A DNA stretch of 42,191 bases from an uncultured Paenibacillaceae bacterium (GCA_937957685.1 CALGAO010000087.1:1-42191); one strand, 5' to 3'; shown: positions 25,001 through 34,061, numbered from the stretch's first letter. Notes: generated from the letters alone by a model not told the origin. Made by a program: numbers and translations.

Positions 25001-28000
25001 CTCTATCTGAACGGCGAGAAGATCGCCTCCAGCTCGGTATACAATGTGGAGCCGCGCATGCTGCTGGAGACGGCGATGAACTACATCGGCAGGTCGAGAA
25101 GCAGCGCGCATCCTTATCTGGCGGGCCGCATCGATGATTTCCGCATCTATAACCGCGCATTGTCCGAGGAGGAGATCGCGGCTCTGGCGGAAGGGGCGGA
25201 AACGCCGGAGACGCCGCCATCGGGAGCCGAGCTCCTGCTGCACTACGACATGAAGGACGTAAATGGCACGGTCATCCCGGATCAGAAGGGCAACTTCGAC
25301 GGCGTGTGGCGCAACGCGAACAACGCGGAATGGATCGGGACCGATGAGGCAGGCGTGATCAGCTTCACCGGCGGATCGACGTCCTCCTATATCGAGCTTC
25401 CCGGCGGGATCCTGAACGGACTGACGTCGATCACTGTATCGGCTCTGATGAACTGGAGCGGCAAACAGCCGGTGGAATGGCTGTACGCCCTTGGCCGTCC
25501 GACGACAGAGACGCATTATCTCTATTTCACGCCCAGATACAATTCGGACAACACGGCTCGCTTCGGCCTGGCGACGAACGGCTGGCGCAACGAGGTCAGC
25601 GCAAGGGCCAGCTTCACGCTTCCGGCGAACCAGTGGAAGCTGGTGACGACGGTGATGGACGGCGCCAATCAGACCTTATGGCTGTATGTGGACGGCGTGC
25701 TGGTCGCCACCGGTTCGACGAACGGCATCACCCTGAGCCAGATCCTGGCTGCAACCGGATCTTCCGGATATATCGGCCGATCTTTCTATGTTGCGGATCC
25801 TTACTTCGGCGGCATGATCGCCGACTTCCGCATCTACGACGGGGCGCTGACGGCAACGGAGGTAGCGCAGCTGATGCAGGAGGCGGATCTCAAGATCCAG
25901 GCGATGGAAGGCATGTTCCTGCAGAAGGCGGCGGACCGTCTGACCTGGGCGAACATCGCGGGCAGCAACGAAGGCCCCGATCAGGTGCTGGGCGATCTGG
26001 TGCTTCCGACGAGCGGCGCATACGGCACCACGATCACATGGAGCTCCTCGCATCCCGATGTGATCTCGCCGTCCGGGAAGGTGACGAGACCATCGTTCAT
26101 CGCCGGCGATCAGGTGGTTACCTTGACGGCCACCTTCAGCGATGGCAAGAACCAATTGGCCAAAACCTTCACCCTGACGGTCCTTCGTCTGCCGGATGAC
26201 GAGCTGTCGGTGGACCTGGCCCTGGAGGCGCTGGTCGTTCATAACATCGACGATGTGCGCGGCCACCTCACCCTGCCTGTGACGGGGCTGTACGGCACGT
26301 CGATCACCTGGACATCGTCGGATCCGGACGTGATCACGCCAACAGGCGAAGTATCCCGTCCGAAGCATGGGCAAGGGGATGTGACCGTCACGCTGACGGC
26401 GACGGCCAGGAAGAACAGCGTCAGCAAGAACAAGATCTTCCAGGCGCTGGTGCGCGAGCTGCCGGAGCCGGAGCCGTATGAGGGTTACTTCTTCGCATAC
26501 TTCACCGGCGAGGGGCGGTCCGATGGCGAGCAGATCTACTTCGCCCTCAGCAAGGGCAACGATCCGCTGCGCTGGATGGAACTGAACGACGGCAAGCCGG
26601 TGCTCACCTCGACGCTCGGCGAGCGGGGCGTGCGCGATCCGTTCATCATCCGTTCACCGGAGGGCGACAAATTCTATATGATCGCCACCGACCTGCGCAT
26701 CTACGGCAACAGCAACTGGGACCGCGCGCAGCGTTACGGCAGTCGATCGATCATGGTCTGGGAGTCGACCGACCTGATCCACTGGAGCGATCAGCGGATG
26801 GTGGAGGTGGCGCCGACGGAGGCAGGCAACACCTGGGCGCCCGAGGTGATCTATGACGAAACGACGGGCGAATACGTCGTCTTCTGGGCATCCAAGCTCT
26901 ATGACAATCCCGAACATTCCGGAAGCTCGCATCAGCGCATCCTGTATGCGAAGACGAGAGACTTCCATACCTTCACGGAGCCACAGGTCTATATGGACTA
27001 CGGATACTCGATCATCGACACGACGATGATCAGGCACAACGGCAAGATCTATCGCTTCACGAAGGACGAGCGCGACAACAACGCTTCATCGCCGTATGGC
27101 AAGATGGTGTTCCAGGAAGTCGGCGACTCCATCTTCGATCCGGACTTCAAGCTGATCAAGGAAGGGGTCGGCGGGATGAAGTGGGTGGAAGGGCCGACGA
27201 TCTTCAAGTCCAACACCGAGGAGAGATGGTATCTGTTCGTCGACGAGTTCGGCGGCAGAGGGTACGTGCCCCTCACGACGACCGATCTCGATTCGGGCGA
27301 ATGGACGCTGGCCGAATCCTATGAGCTGCCGTCCTCACCGCGTCATGGCACAGTCATCCCGATCACGAAGTCGGAATATGATGCGATCTACAAGAAGTAT
27401 GTGGCCGGGGAAGAACCGTCAGATCCCACAGAGCCGGAAGATCCTCAGGAACCGGAGACGCCTGGAGAAGGGCTGCTCCTGTGGTACCGATTCGACGAGA
27501 GCGCAGGACCGGTGGTTGTCGATTCCTCCGGCAACGGTCATCACGGAACCTACGAGAGGACGCCCGAGTTCGGCACAGGCGTGCACGGCGGGTCATTCCG
27601 CATGACGGGCGGAAGCAATACCTCCGCTTCACCGTATGTCAAGATCCCGAATGGCCTGCTCAAGGACATGGATGATATCACGATAGCCACCTACGTCAAA
27701 TGGTACGGAGGCCCGAACAATCAGTGGTTGTTTGGCCTCGGTCAGGACAGGAACAAATACCTGTTCACCTCTCCGATGGCAGGATCGAGTCAGAAGGCGG
27801 CGATCACCCTGGGCAGCTGGCAGCAGGAGCAGGGCTTCTCCGCGGGCTCAACGCTGAAGACCCATGTCTGGCAGCATGTGGCGATCGTCATCGATTCGAA
27901 GGCCAAAACGGCGAGATTGTACGTGGATGGCATCCAGGTCGGCTACAACGGCAATGTGACAATCAAGCCGTCGGACCTGTACAACGCTTCGCTGGATTAT

Positions 28001-31000
28001 TCCGGCTACATCGGCAGGTCGTTCTATGCGGAGGATCCATTCTTCGGCGGGGAGGTCGATGATTTCCGGATATACAACCGGGCGCTCAGCGCGGATGAGA
28101 TCGCGTCGCTGGCCGGCAACTCGACCTTGATCACGGGAGTGGAAGTCGAGGGGCTGAAGTCCTCCATCATTGATCCGACCAATGCCAGAGTCCTCCTCAT
28201 CATGGAGAAGGGGACGGACCTCACCAGCCTTGCGCCGACGATCCACACGGCGCTGAATGCCAGCATCGAACCGGAGTCCGGAGTTCCGCAGGATTTCACC
28301 GATCCGGTCATCTATACGGTAACCGACAAGTCAGGCTACTCGCGTCAATGGACCATCGAAGCCCGGGTGATGAACAGCCCGGTACTGCCCGGCCTGTATG
28401 CGGATCCGCACGCGGCCGTCTTCGGCAACCGGTTCTACATCTATCCGACTACCGACGGATATCCCGGTTGGGGCAGCACCCAGTTCAAGGTGTTCTCCTC
28501 AGACGATCTGGTGAACTGGGTCGATCATGGCGTGATCCTCGATCTTCCGCGGGATCTGACGTGGGCAAGCGAACGCGCCTGGGCTCCGGCCGCCGTCGAG
28601 AAGAACGGAAAGTATTACTTCTACTTCAGCGCGGATACGAATATCGGCGTGGCCGTGTCCACATCGCCGACCGGACCTTTCGTCGATCCGCTTGGCCGGC
28701 CGCTCATCCCCAAGGGCGCCTACAGCGGCCAGATGATCGATCCGATGGTCTTCACGGACGATGACGGACAGTCGTACCTGTACTTCGGCAACGGCCGCGG
28801 CTATGTGGTCAAGCTGAAGGATGACATGATCACGCTGGACGGCACCCCGGTGGATATCACGCCGAGCGGGTTCCGGGAAGCTTTCTTCGTCTTCAAGCGC
28901 AACGGCATCTACTACTTCATGTGGTCCGTAGATGACACGGGCAGCGAGAATTACCGGGTGGCCTATGGCATCAGCGATTCGCCGATGGGGCCGATCGAGG
29001 TGAAGGGCGAGATTCTGACCAAGGATCTGTCGCTGGGCATCAAGGGACCGGGCCATCATTCGGTGGTGAAGGTGCCGGGCAAGGACGAGTATTACATCGT
29101 CTACCATCGATTCGCCATCCCGAATGGCGACGGCACGCATCGTGAGACGACCATCGACAGGCTGGAGTTCCATGAGGATGGCACGATCCGGAAGGTCGTT
29201 CCGACCCTGGAGAGCATCAGGCCCGTGAGCGTTCCGGCAGTGCCGGTAACCGGCCTGAGATTGCGGCAGGAAGGTCTGGATCTCAAGGTTGGCGAGACCG
29301 GACAGCTCACCGCCATCATCACCCCGATGGACGCGACGGACAGGAAGCTGCTCTGGACTTCCGACATGCCGGAAGTCGCAACGGTCGACGAATACGGGCA
29401 GGTCAAGGCCATCTCGGAGGGGACAGCGACGATCACAGTCAGCACCGAAGACGGGGCATTCACGGATACAGCCATCGTGACGGTGGAGGATTGGACGTCA
29501 TCCGGAGCCGAATTGATCCTGCACTATGACATGAAGGGCGCAGATGGCCACGTCGTGCCGGATCAGGCGGGTTCCCATGACGGCGAATGGGTGAATGCTG
29601 ACCGGGCCGTGCATCTGGCAGGTGATGCATCCGGCATGCTCCTGTTCAGCGGAGGAAGCGTGGACTCCTACATCAAGCTGCCTCCGGGCATTCTCGACGG
29701 GCTCAGCAGCATCACGGTCTCCGCGCTGGTGAACTGGGACGGGGCGCGCAAGGCGAACTGGGTCTATGCGCTTGGTACGGATAACCGGAAATATCTGTAC
29801 TACACCCCTGATTACCCAAGCTCTGCAGGCGGCGCAAGGCTGGGCATGTCGACCGGTTCGTGGCAGACCGAGGTATCGGCCAAGGGTCCGACGCTCCGCG
29901 CGAACGAATGGAAGCTGGTCACCACCGTCCTGGACGGCGAGTCGGGCAAGCTGATCCTGTATGTGGACGGGGAGGAGATCGCCTCGGCTGATGTGTCCTA
30001 CACGCTGGATCAGATCCTGGATCCGGCAGGCCCCAGCGGCTACATCGGCAGATCGATGTATGCCGAGGATCCCTACTATGGAGGAGCGATCGCGGATTTC
30101 CGGATCTACGACGGCGCGCTGAACAAGCAAGAGATCCGGGAACTTCAGGAGGAAGCGGCGGCGAGGTTGGAGCAGCTGAATCTCCTCATCCTGCGGCACG
30201 TGGCGGATTCGCTCGATGCACTCATATTGGGCGCCAATCCGGACCTGCATGAGGTCACGTCCAACCTGAATCTGCCGCTGAAGGGGATGCTCGGAACCGG
30301 GATCGCCTGGACGTCATCGGATGAATCGGTGATCACGCCCGGCGGCGTCGTGACGAGACCTGATCCCGCGGCAGGGGATCGCGCCGTCAAGCTGGTCGCA
30401 ACCCTGACGAACGGCGGAGCGGTATGGACGAAGGAGATCCAGGTCACGGTGAAGAGACTGCCAGACGATGCGGAATCTGTCGAGGCCGCCAGAGAAGCGC
30501 TGATCGTGCATCATATCGATGATGTGCGCGGCCATCTCCATCTGCCGACCAAGGGCCTTCATGGCACGTCGATCACCTGGACATCGTCCGATCCGGACGT
30601 GATCACGCCGACAGGCGAAGTATCCCGTCCGAAGCATGGGCAAGGGGATGTGACCGTCACGCTGACGGCGAAGATCACGAAGAATGGGGCCAGCGCTGTG
30701 AAGGAATTCACCGCCCTGGTGCGCGAGCTGCCGGAGCCGGAGCCGTATGCGGGATACTTCTTCGCGTACTTCACCGGCGAGGGGCGGTCCGACGGCGAGC
30801 AGATCTACTTCGCCCTCAGCAAGGGCAACGATCCGCTGCGCTGGATGGAGCTGAACGACGGCAAGCCGGTGCTCACCTCGACGCTCGGCGAGCGGGGCGT
30901 TCGCGATCCGTTCATCATCCGTTCACCCGAGGGCGACAAATTCTATATGATCGCCACCGACCTGCGCATCTACGGCAACGGCGACTGGGATCGGGCGCAG

Positions 31001-33040
31001 CGCAACGGCAGCCGCTCGATCATGGTCTGGGAGTCGACCGACCTGATCCACTGGAGCGATCAGCGGATGGTGGAGGTGGCGCCGCCGGAGGCAGGCAATA
31101 CCTGGGCGCCGGAGGCTTTCTACGACCATGAAGCAGGCGAATATGTGGTCTTCTGGGCATCCAAGCTGTATGAGGATGAAACCCATACCGGAGATACGTA
31201 CCTGAAGATGATGATCTCCAGAACCAGGGACTTCCACACGTTCACTGAGCCTGAGGTATACATGGACTACGGAACCCATACGCTGGACCTGACGATGATC
31301 GAACATGAAGGCAAGATCATCCGCATCCTGAAGGAAAACAACATCATGCATGAGGTCGGCGATTCGATCTACGACGAGAACTTCACAGCGGTGAACCGTG
31401 CCGTGGAGGTTGGACTCCTGGCCAGAGGCGAAGGACCGACGGTATTCAAGTCCAACACCGAGGAGAAATGGTACCTGTTCATCGACGAGTATGGCCTGAG
31501 GGGCTATGTGCCTCTGGAGACGACGGATATCCTGTCGGGAGACTGGTCATTGTCGACGGATTACGAGCTGCCCTCCTCGCCGCGCCACGGAACGGTCATC
31601 CCGATCACGAAGTCGGAGTATGACCTGCTCTATGCGAAGTATGTGACGGGTCATATACCGGTAACGGGCGTCAGCCTGGATCGGACGGAGGCGACGCTGG
31701 AAGTCGGCGATACGCTGCAGCTGGCGGCAACCGTCATGCCGAAGTATGCGACGAATCCGCAGGTCGTCTGGTCCACCAGCGATGACAAGGTCGCCACCGT
31801 GAACGAGAGCGGTCTGGTGCGGGCCGTTGGCGCCGGAACAGCTGTCATCATCGTGACAACGGTCGAAGGCGGATATACGGCCGAGGCCAGGATCACGGTG
31901 CGCGAGCAGCCGCCGGAGTATCCGGAAGAGCCCTGGTCGCCGCCAACTCCGCCTCTCATGCCGGATGAACCGGTGGAGATCGAGATCGGCGAGAACGGTC
32001 TGATCATCCTGCCGCCTGGTCCGGATGGCCTGCCGCTTCCGACGATCGAGATCCCGATGAGCATCGTGCTCGAGGCGCTCGCGCAGTCGCCGAACCAGGT
32101 GCTGCAGCTTGCTTCCGACGGTGTGATCATCACGATCGACGGGCAGCTGATTGACAACCTGGATGAGAACAGCTCGCTGGGCGTGGAGATCATCCCGGCT
32201 GATACTGTGGAGCTGACCATCCTCGACATCGAGCTGGATGAGCTTCCGATGGTTCCGGTGCTGTATGTGAACCTGACCGCCGATGGTTCGCCGATCACCG
32301 CACCGCCTGGCAGCATCACCGTATCGGTGGATCTGGGCGCCGGCATCGAAGGGGGAAGCCATCAGCTGGTCGCCTTCCGCCTGATGCCAAGCGGGGAGCT
32401 GTTGCCGCTCGGGTTCAGCCTCTATGACGAGCGCAGCGGCCAGATGCACTTCCAGCCGGATGAGCTTGCGGCATACTATCTGTTCATCTCGGTGCTGGCG
32501 AGGTTCGATGATGTCAGCGGCTGGTCGCAGGAAGCGATCGAGGCGCTTGCGGCGCGCGGCATCCTCCTGGGCAAGGAGAATGGCCGGTTCGACCCGCAGG
32601 GTGTGATCACGCGGGCCGAATTCACCGCGATGTTGGCAAGACTGTTCGAACTGCAGCCGGGAAGCGAAGCCCTGCCATTCACCGATGTGCCGGATGACGC
32701 CTGGTACAGACAGGAGCTTGCGGCGGCCTATGCGGCCGGCATCGTGACGGGCTTGCCGGATGGCACGTTCCGGGGGAATGATCCGATCACGCGGCAGGAG
32801 ATGGCGGTGCTCCTGTTCAGGGCAGCGTCGCTACTCAGCATGTTGCAGCAAGCTGGCGAGGGGACGACCTTCGCTGACAGCTCCGAGATCGCGGCCTTCG
32901 CCCGATCGGCAGTCAGCGCCCTCTCCGGCGCGGGCATCATCAACGGTCTGCCTGAAGGCCTCTTCGGGCCTGAGCAGACGGCCACCCGTGAACAGGCGGC
33001 CGCGATGCTCTGGAGGCTGCTGAAGCTCGTCCTGGGTTGA
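22049..33040 (+). CDS. giant SLH-anchored surface protein with four GH43-type domains
   Basis: 3663 residues from ATG 22049 (GGGAAGGG upstream). A signal peptide covers 1-34 (cleavage near PVAA). Domains by rough residue: LamG-like 38-280; two small Ig-like 285-481; GH43a 485-811; LamG 818-1048; LamG 1060-1281; two Ig-like 1313-1468; GH43b 1474-1785; acidic Pro-rich linker 1786-1808; LamG 1808-2024; Ig/DUF5018-like 2026-2108; GH43c 2110-2398; Big2 2400-2481; LamG 2488-2704; two Ig-like 2732-2891; GH43d 2898-3201; Big2 3205-3286; Pro-rich linker; unknown beta-rich domain 3310-3485; three SLH 3486-3663. Candidate base, pKa-modulating Asp and acid Glu: D536/D670/E735, D1530/D1657/E1714, D2119/D2231/E2277, D2953/D3080/E3128. 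GH43 enzymes act mainly on arabinose- or xylose-containing glycans; the substrate here is not determined. SLH domains should hold it on the cell wall. Confidence 0.9.
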   Translation: MKRHKLRDRIVSGLTAMMIIIASFLTYAIPVAADESGSKLRLHYDMKALVEGPNGILIVPNVAGDAFHGIFREPQNGSHAANADVGFLTFSGGNASSRASYVEIPKGPGGKDILEGLHEVTVSAIINWTNDGENRWIFGFGTVLTPETNKYLFATPRHGIGGRNPVAAGISKQGWPNEALITGVNNSMLSQGVWHHVVVTMSEEKDLLTLYVNGEKVSEGSAKGIQLAEIIDPAASFSGFLAKSIFTNDPYYRGSIADFRVYEEAFTDARTLELYQEAQAIISGLKQLTLDDAAESLDITAMLHADDHDPQAITRNLTLPSVGKHGVAISWTSSRPEVLSHQGVVTRPDVDEEDAEVTLTAELSYQGLSRAVQFHVKVLKQYDPEQTAKLDAAALIIRNADKVKGNLRLPTVGKLGSQITWISSRPDIVKGSAEAEEASDPYELGRVTRPAEDTAVKLTARVQYDGAVEERNFDLLVVKAPEPLEYDAYFFAYFTGEYEGGEEISFAVAEHPLYWRALNNGKSVLQSTMGEMGVRDPFIIRSPEGDKFYLLATDLKMGESTNFDQAQITGSHSIMIWESDDLVNWSEQRMVEVAPKRGGNTWAPEAYYDEQTGEYVVFWASSMKIEDTYGKYPYGRPAGQYNVMYYATTRDFYEFSEPKVFIDEGFPTIDTTIIEHEGTLYRMTKSEVNYKVYLEKADSIYYDRDGIAENGFQFEPIAGTRNGNQGLIGHGGNNEGPTIFKDIREDRWYLFLDSWPYHVRWTTDLEDGSQLVNNLLPESAYALPPGPRHGTVIPITRAEYDALVARYGVPGPVEQEDPVVHYTFDPEDISGTVVRDVSGGGHHAELVGGVTIDEKDRVGETGGSAALDGSSGYVKLPDNLIRDLNLEKATFAVWVKLDRQQSGARIFDFASNTGRAVNRNTMYLSPRGDSGALEFAIVTPFTEKFANDTAPLGSNYKYMLRGNQLLPTDAWQHLAVTIDGFDAALYLNGEKIASSSVYNVEPRMLLETAMNYIGRSRSSAHPYLAGRIDDFRIYNRALSEEEIAALAEGAETPETPPSGAELLLHYDMKDVNGTVIPDQKGNFDGVWRNANNAEWIGTDEAGVISFTGGSTSSYIELPGGILNGLTSITVSALMNWSGKQPVEWLYALGRPTTETHYLYFTPRYNSDNTARFGLATNGWRNEVSARASFTLPANQWKLVTTVMDGANQTLWLYVDGVLVATGSTNGITLSQILAATGSSGYIGRSFYVADPYFGGMIADFRIYDGALTATEVAQLMQEADLKIQAMEGMFLQKAADRLTWANIAGSNEGPDQVLGDLVLPTSGAYGTTITWSSSHPDVISPSGKVTRPSFIAGDQVVTLTATFSDGKNQLAKTFTLTVLRLPDDELSVDLALEALVVHNIDDVRGHLTLPVTGLYGTSITWTSSDPDVITPTGEVSRPKHGQGDVTVTLTATARKNSVSKNKIFQALVRELPEPEPYEGYFFAYFTGEGRSDGEQIYFALSKGNDPLRWMELNDGKPVLTSTLGERGVRDPFIIRSPEGDKFYMIATDLRIYGNSNWDRAQRYGSRSIMVWESTDLIHWSDQRMVEVAPTEAGNTWAPEVIYDETTGEYVVFWASKLYDNPEHSGSSHQRILYAKTRDFHTFTEPQVYMDYGYSIIDTTMIRHNGKIYRFTKDERDNNASSPYGKMVFQEVGDSIFDPDFKLIKEGVGGMKWVEGPTIFKSNTEERWYLFVDEFGGRGYVPLTTTDLDSGEWTLAESYELPSSPRHGTVIPITKSEYDAIYKKYVAGEEPSDPTEPEDPQEPETPGEGLLLWYRFDESAGPVVVDSSGNGHHGTYERTPEFGTGVHGGSFRMTGGSNTSASPYVKIPNGLLKDMDDITIATYVKWYGGPNNQWLFGLGQDRNKYLFTSPMAGSSQKAAITLGSWQQEQGFSAGSTLKTHVWQHVAIVIDSKAKTARLYVDGIQVGYNGNVTIKPSDLYNASLDYSGYIGRSFYAEDPFFGGEVDDFRIYNRALSADEIASLAGNSTLITGVEVEGLKSSIIDPTNARVLLIMEKGTDLTSLAPTIHTALNASIEPESGVPQDFTDPVIYTVTDKSGYSRQWTIEARVMNSPVLPGLYADPHAAVFGNRFYIYPTTDGYPGWGSTQFKVFSSDDLVNWVDHGVILDLPRDLTWASERAWAPAAVEKNGKYYFYFSADTNIGVAVSTSPTGPFVDPLGRPLIPKGAYSGQMIDPMVFTDDDGQSYLYFGNGRGYVVKLKDDMITLDGTPVDITPSGFREAFFVFKRNGIYYFMWSVDDTGSENYRVAYGISDSPMGPIEVKGEILTKDLSLGIKGPGHHSVVKVPGKDEYYIVYHRFAIPNGDGTHRETTIDRLEFHEDGTIRKVVPTLESIRPVSVPAVPVTGLRLRQEGLDLKVGETGQLTAIITPMDATDRKLLWTSDMPEVATVDEYGQVKAISEGTATITVSTEDGAFTDTAIVTVEDWTSSGAELILHYDMKGADGHVVPDQAGSHDGEWVNADRAVHLAGDASGMLLFSGGSVDSYIKLPPGILDGLSSITVSALVNWDGARKANWVYALGTDNRKYLYYTPDYPSSAGGARLGMSTGSWQTEVSAKGPTLRANEWKLVTTVLDGESGKLILYVDGEEIASADVSYTLDQILDPAGPSGYIGRSMYAEDPYYGGAIADFRIYDGALNKQEIRELQEEAAARLEQLNLLILRHVADSLDALILGANPDLHEVTSNLNLPLKGMLGTGIAWTSSDESVITPGGVVTRPDPAAGDRAVKLVATLTNGGAVWTKEIQVTVKRLPDDAESVEAAREALIVHHIDDVRGHLHLPTKGLHGTSITWTSSDPDVITPTGEVSRPKHGQGDVTVTLTAKITKNGASAVKEFTALVRELPEPEPYAGYFFAYFTGEGRSDGEQIYFALSKGNDPLRWMELNDGKPVLTSTLGERGVRDPFIIRSPEGDKFYMIATDLRIYGNGDWDRAQRNGSRSIMVWESTDLIHWSDQRMVEVAPPEAGNTWAPEAFYDHEAGEYVVFWASKLYEDETHTGDTYLKMMISRTRDFHTFTEPEVYMDYGTHTLDLTMIEHEGKIIRILKENNIMHEVGDSIYDENFTAVNRAVEVGLLARGEGPTVFKSNTEEKWYLFIDEYGLRGYVPLETTDILSGDWSLSTDYELPSSPRHGTVIPITKSEYDLLYAKYVTGHIPVTGVSLDRTEATLEVGDTLQLAATVMPKYATNPQVVWSTSDDKVATVNESGLVRAVGAGTAVIIVTTVEGGYTAEARITVREQPPEYPEEPWSPPTPPLMPDEPVEIEIGENGLIILPPGPDGLPLPTIEIPMSIVLEALAQSPNQVLQLASDGVIITIDGQLIDNLDENSSLGVEIIPADTVELTILDIELDELPMVPVLYVNLTADGSPITAPPGSITVSVDLGAGIEGGSHQLVAFRLMPSGELLPLGFSLYDERSGQMHFQPDELAAYYLFISVLARFDDVSGWSQEAIEALAARGILLGKENGRFDPQGVITRAEFTAMLARLFELQPGSEALPFTDVPDDAWYRQELAAAYAAGIVTGLPDGTFRGNDPITRQEMAVLLFRAASLLSMLQQAGEGTTFADSSEIAAFARSAVSALSGAGIINGLPEGLFGPEQTATREQAAAMLWRLLKLVLG
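26294..26845 (+). repeat. internal direct repeat of the giant gene, copy 1 (Ig-like/GH43b)
   Basis: Matches 30563-31114 with a constant offset of 4269 bases (1423 codons). Two blocks (26294-26402 and 26452-26845) are almost identical, including synonymous positions. A stretch of about 49 bases between them is diverged. Confidence 0.9.
30563..31114 (+). repeat. internal direct repeat of the giant gene, copy 2 (Ig-like/GH43d)
   Basis: Second copy of the 26294-26845 segment. It covers the end of an Ig-like domain and the first two blades of GH43d, including the catalytic RDP. Similarity drops sharply after TGGGCGCC at its right end. Confidence 0.9.
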
Positions 33041-33071
33041 GGCCACACCTGGGCATAAGGACCTAATAAAG

Positions 33072-33113
33072 AAGGTTGGGAAGAAAACGGAAGTTTTCCT
33101 CCCAACCTTTTCT
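33072..33113. terminator. terminator after the giant gene (also faces speE)
   Basis: AAGGTTGGGAAGAAAAC pairs with GTTTTCCTCCCAACCTT (one mismatch, GGAA loop) and runs into TTCTC. A-rich sequence on the left could let it work for the minus-strand speE as well. Confidence 0.8.
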
Positions 33114-33173
33114 CTTTAGTCAGGCGTCATGCGAATAACAGGCCGTCTGACATACGGCTGCCCCCCCTGTCCG

Positions 33174-34061
33174 TCATGCGCGCGCGTTCATCGCTTCCTT
33201 TAATAATCGCTCGACAAACGCAGGCAGGGCAAAACTGCTGCGCAGAATGGCTTCATTGACATAACGCGCCTGCTTGTCGAAGGAGATCCGGTCGGTCTCG
33301 GGCAAGGCCTGCTTCGCGCCCAGGGTGAAGCTCCACAGCCCTCCCGGGTAAGTCGGCACGACGGCCGTATACATCCTCGTATCCGGGAACAGGCTGCTGA
33401 TCCTCGCATAGGTCTGCGTCATCACATCCTGATGGAAGATCGGCGACTGGCTCTGGCATACCAGGATGCCGTCCTCGTTCAGCGCCCTGTGCAGCTCGCG
33501 ATAGAAGCTCAGTTCGAACAGCTGCGTCGCCGGCCCGATCGGGTCGGAGGAATCCACGATGATCACGTCATAGCGGTCCTGATCCTGAAGCTGTTTCACG
33601 AACTCCACGCCATCCCGGCTGTGAATATGAATCCGCGGATCCAGCTCCCGGCCGCCCGACACTTCCGGAAGATGCGCCATGCAAGCACGGACGACCGCCT
33701 CATCGATCTCGACGAGGTCTATGTGCTCGACGCTATCGTACTTGGTGGCTTCTCTGGCTGCGCCAAGATCGCCTCCGCCGATGATCAGCACCCGGCGGGG
33801 ATTCCTGTGCAGTGAAAGCGGCATATGGGTGATCATCTCATTGTAGATGAACCCGTCTATCGCCGTTGTCTGTACGATACCGTCCAGCACCAGCATGGGG
33901 CCGAAAGCCGCCGAATCCAGCACCATCACGTGTTGGAACCGGCTTTGCTCCTCTGTCAGCACGTTTTTGATCCGATAGCTCACCTTCACATGTTCCTTTT
34001 CCTCTTCGGTCAACCACAGTGTCCCGTCAGAACTCTCGATGTACTTTGGCAACCGTATCAT
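33174..34061 (-). CDS. speE: spermidine synthase (polyamine aminopropyltransferase)
   Basis: The 295-residue product starts at ATG 34061 behind AGGTGGAGG. It transfers an aminopropyl group from decarboxylated AdoMet to putrescine. An N-terminal beta domain (about 1-70, with FGPMLVLDGIVQTT) precedes a Rossmann methyltransferase-like domain. YNEMITHMPL, VEIDEAVV, SRDGVEFV and VDSSDPIGPA are typical substrate and cofactor segments. The glycine loop reads GGGDLGAARE where most members have GGGDGG. It is about 20 residues longer than B. subtilis SpeE. No speA, speD or speB gene is adjacent in the window. Confidence 0.93.
   Translation of the reverse strand: MIRLPKYIESSDGTLWLTEEEKEHVKVSYRIKNVLTEEQSRFQHVMVLDSAAFGPMLVLDGIVQTTAIDGFIYNEMITHMPLSLHRNPRRVLIIGGGDLGAAREATKYDSVEHIDLVEIDEAVVRACMAHLPEVSGGRELDPRIHIHSRDGVEFVKQLQDQDRYDVIIVDSSDPIGPATQLFELSFYRELHRALNEDGILVCQSQSPIFHQDVMTQTYARISSLFPDTRMYTAVVPTYPGGLWSFTLGAKQALPETDRISFDKQARYVNEAILRSSFALPAFVERLLKEAMNARA

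Noticed and set aside
23909..25516. 535-codon minus-strand open frame inside the giant gene
   Set aside because: It is antisense to the GH43a/LamG coding sequence, has no ribosome binding site and has antisense-type composition.
22049..33040. Possibility that the giant gene is a chimeric assembly of two or three GH43 genes
   Set aside because: The frame is continuous, domains other than the two repeat blocks are distinct in sequence, and there is only one signal peptide and one SLH set. It remains worth a long-read check.
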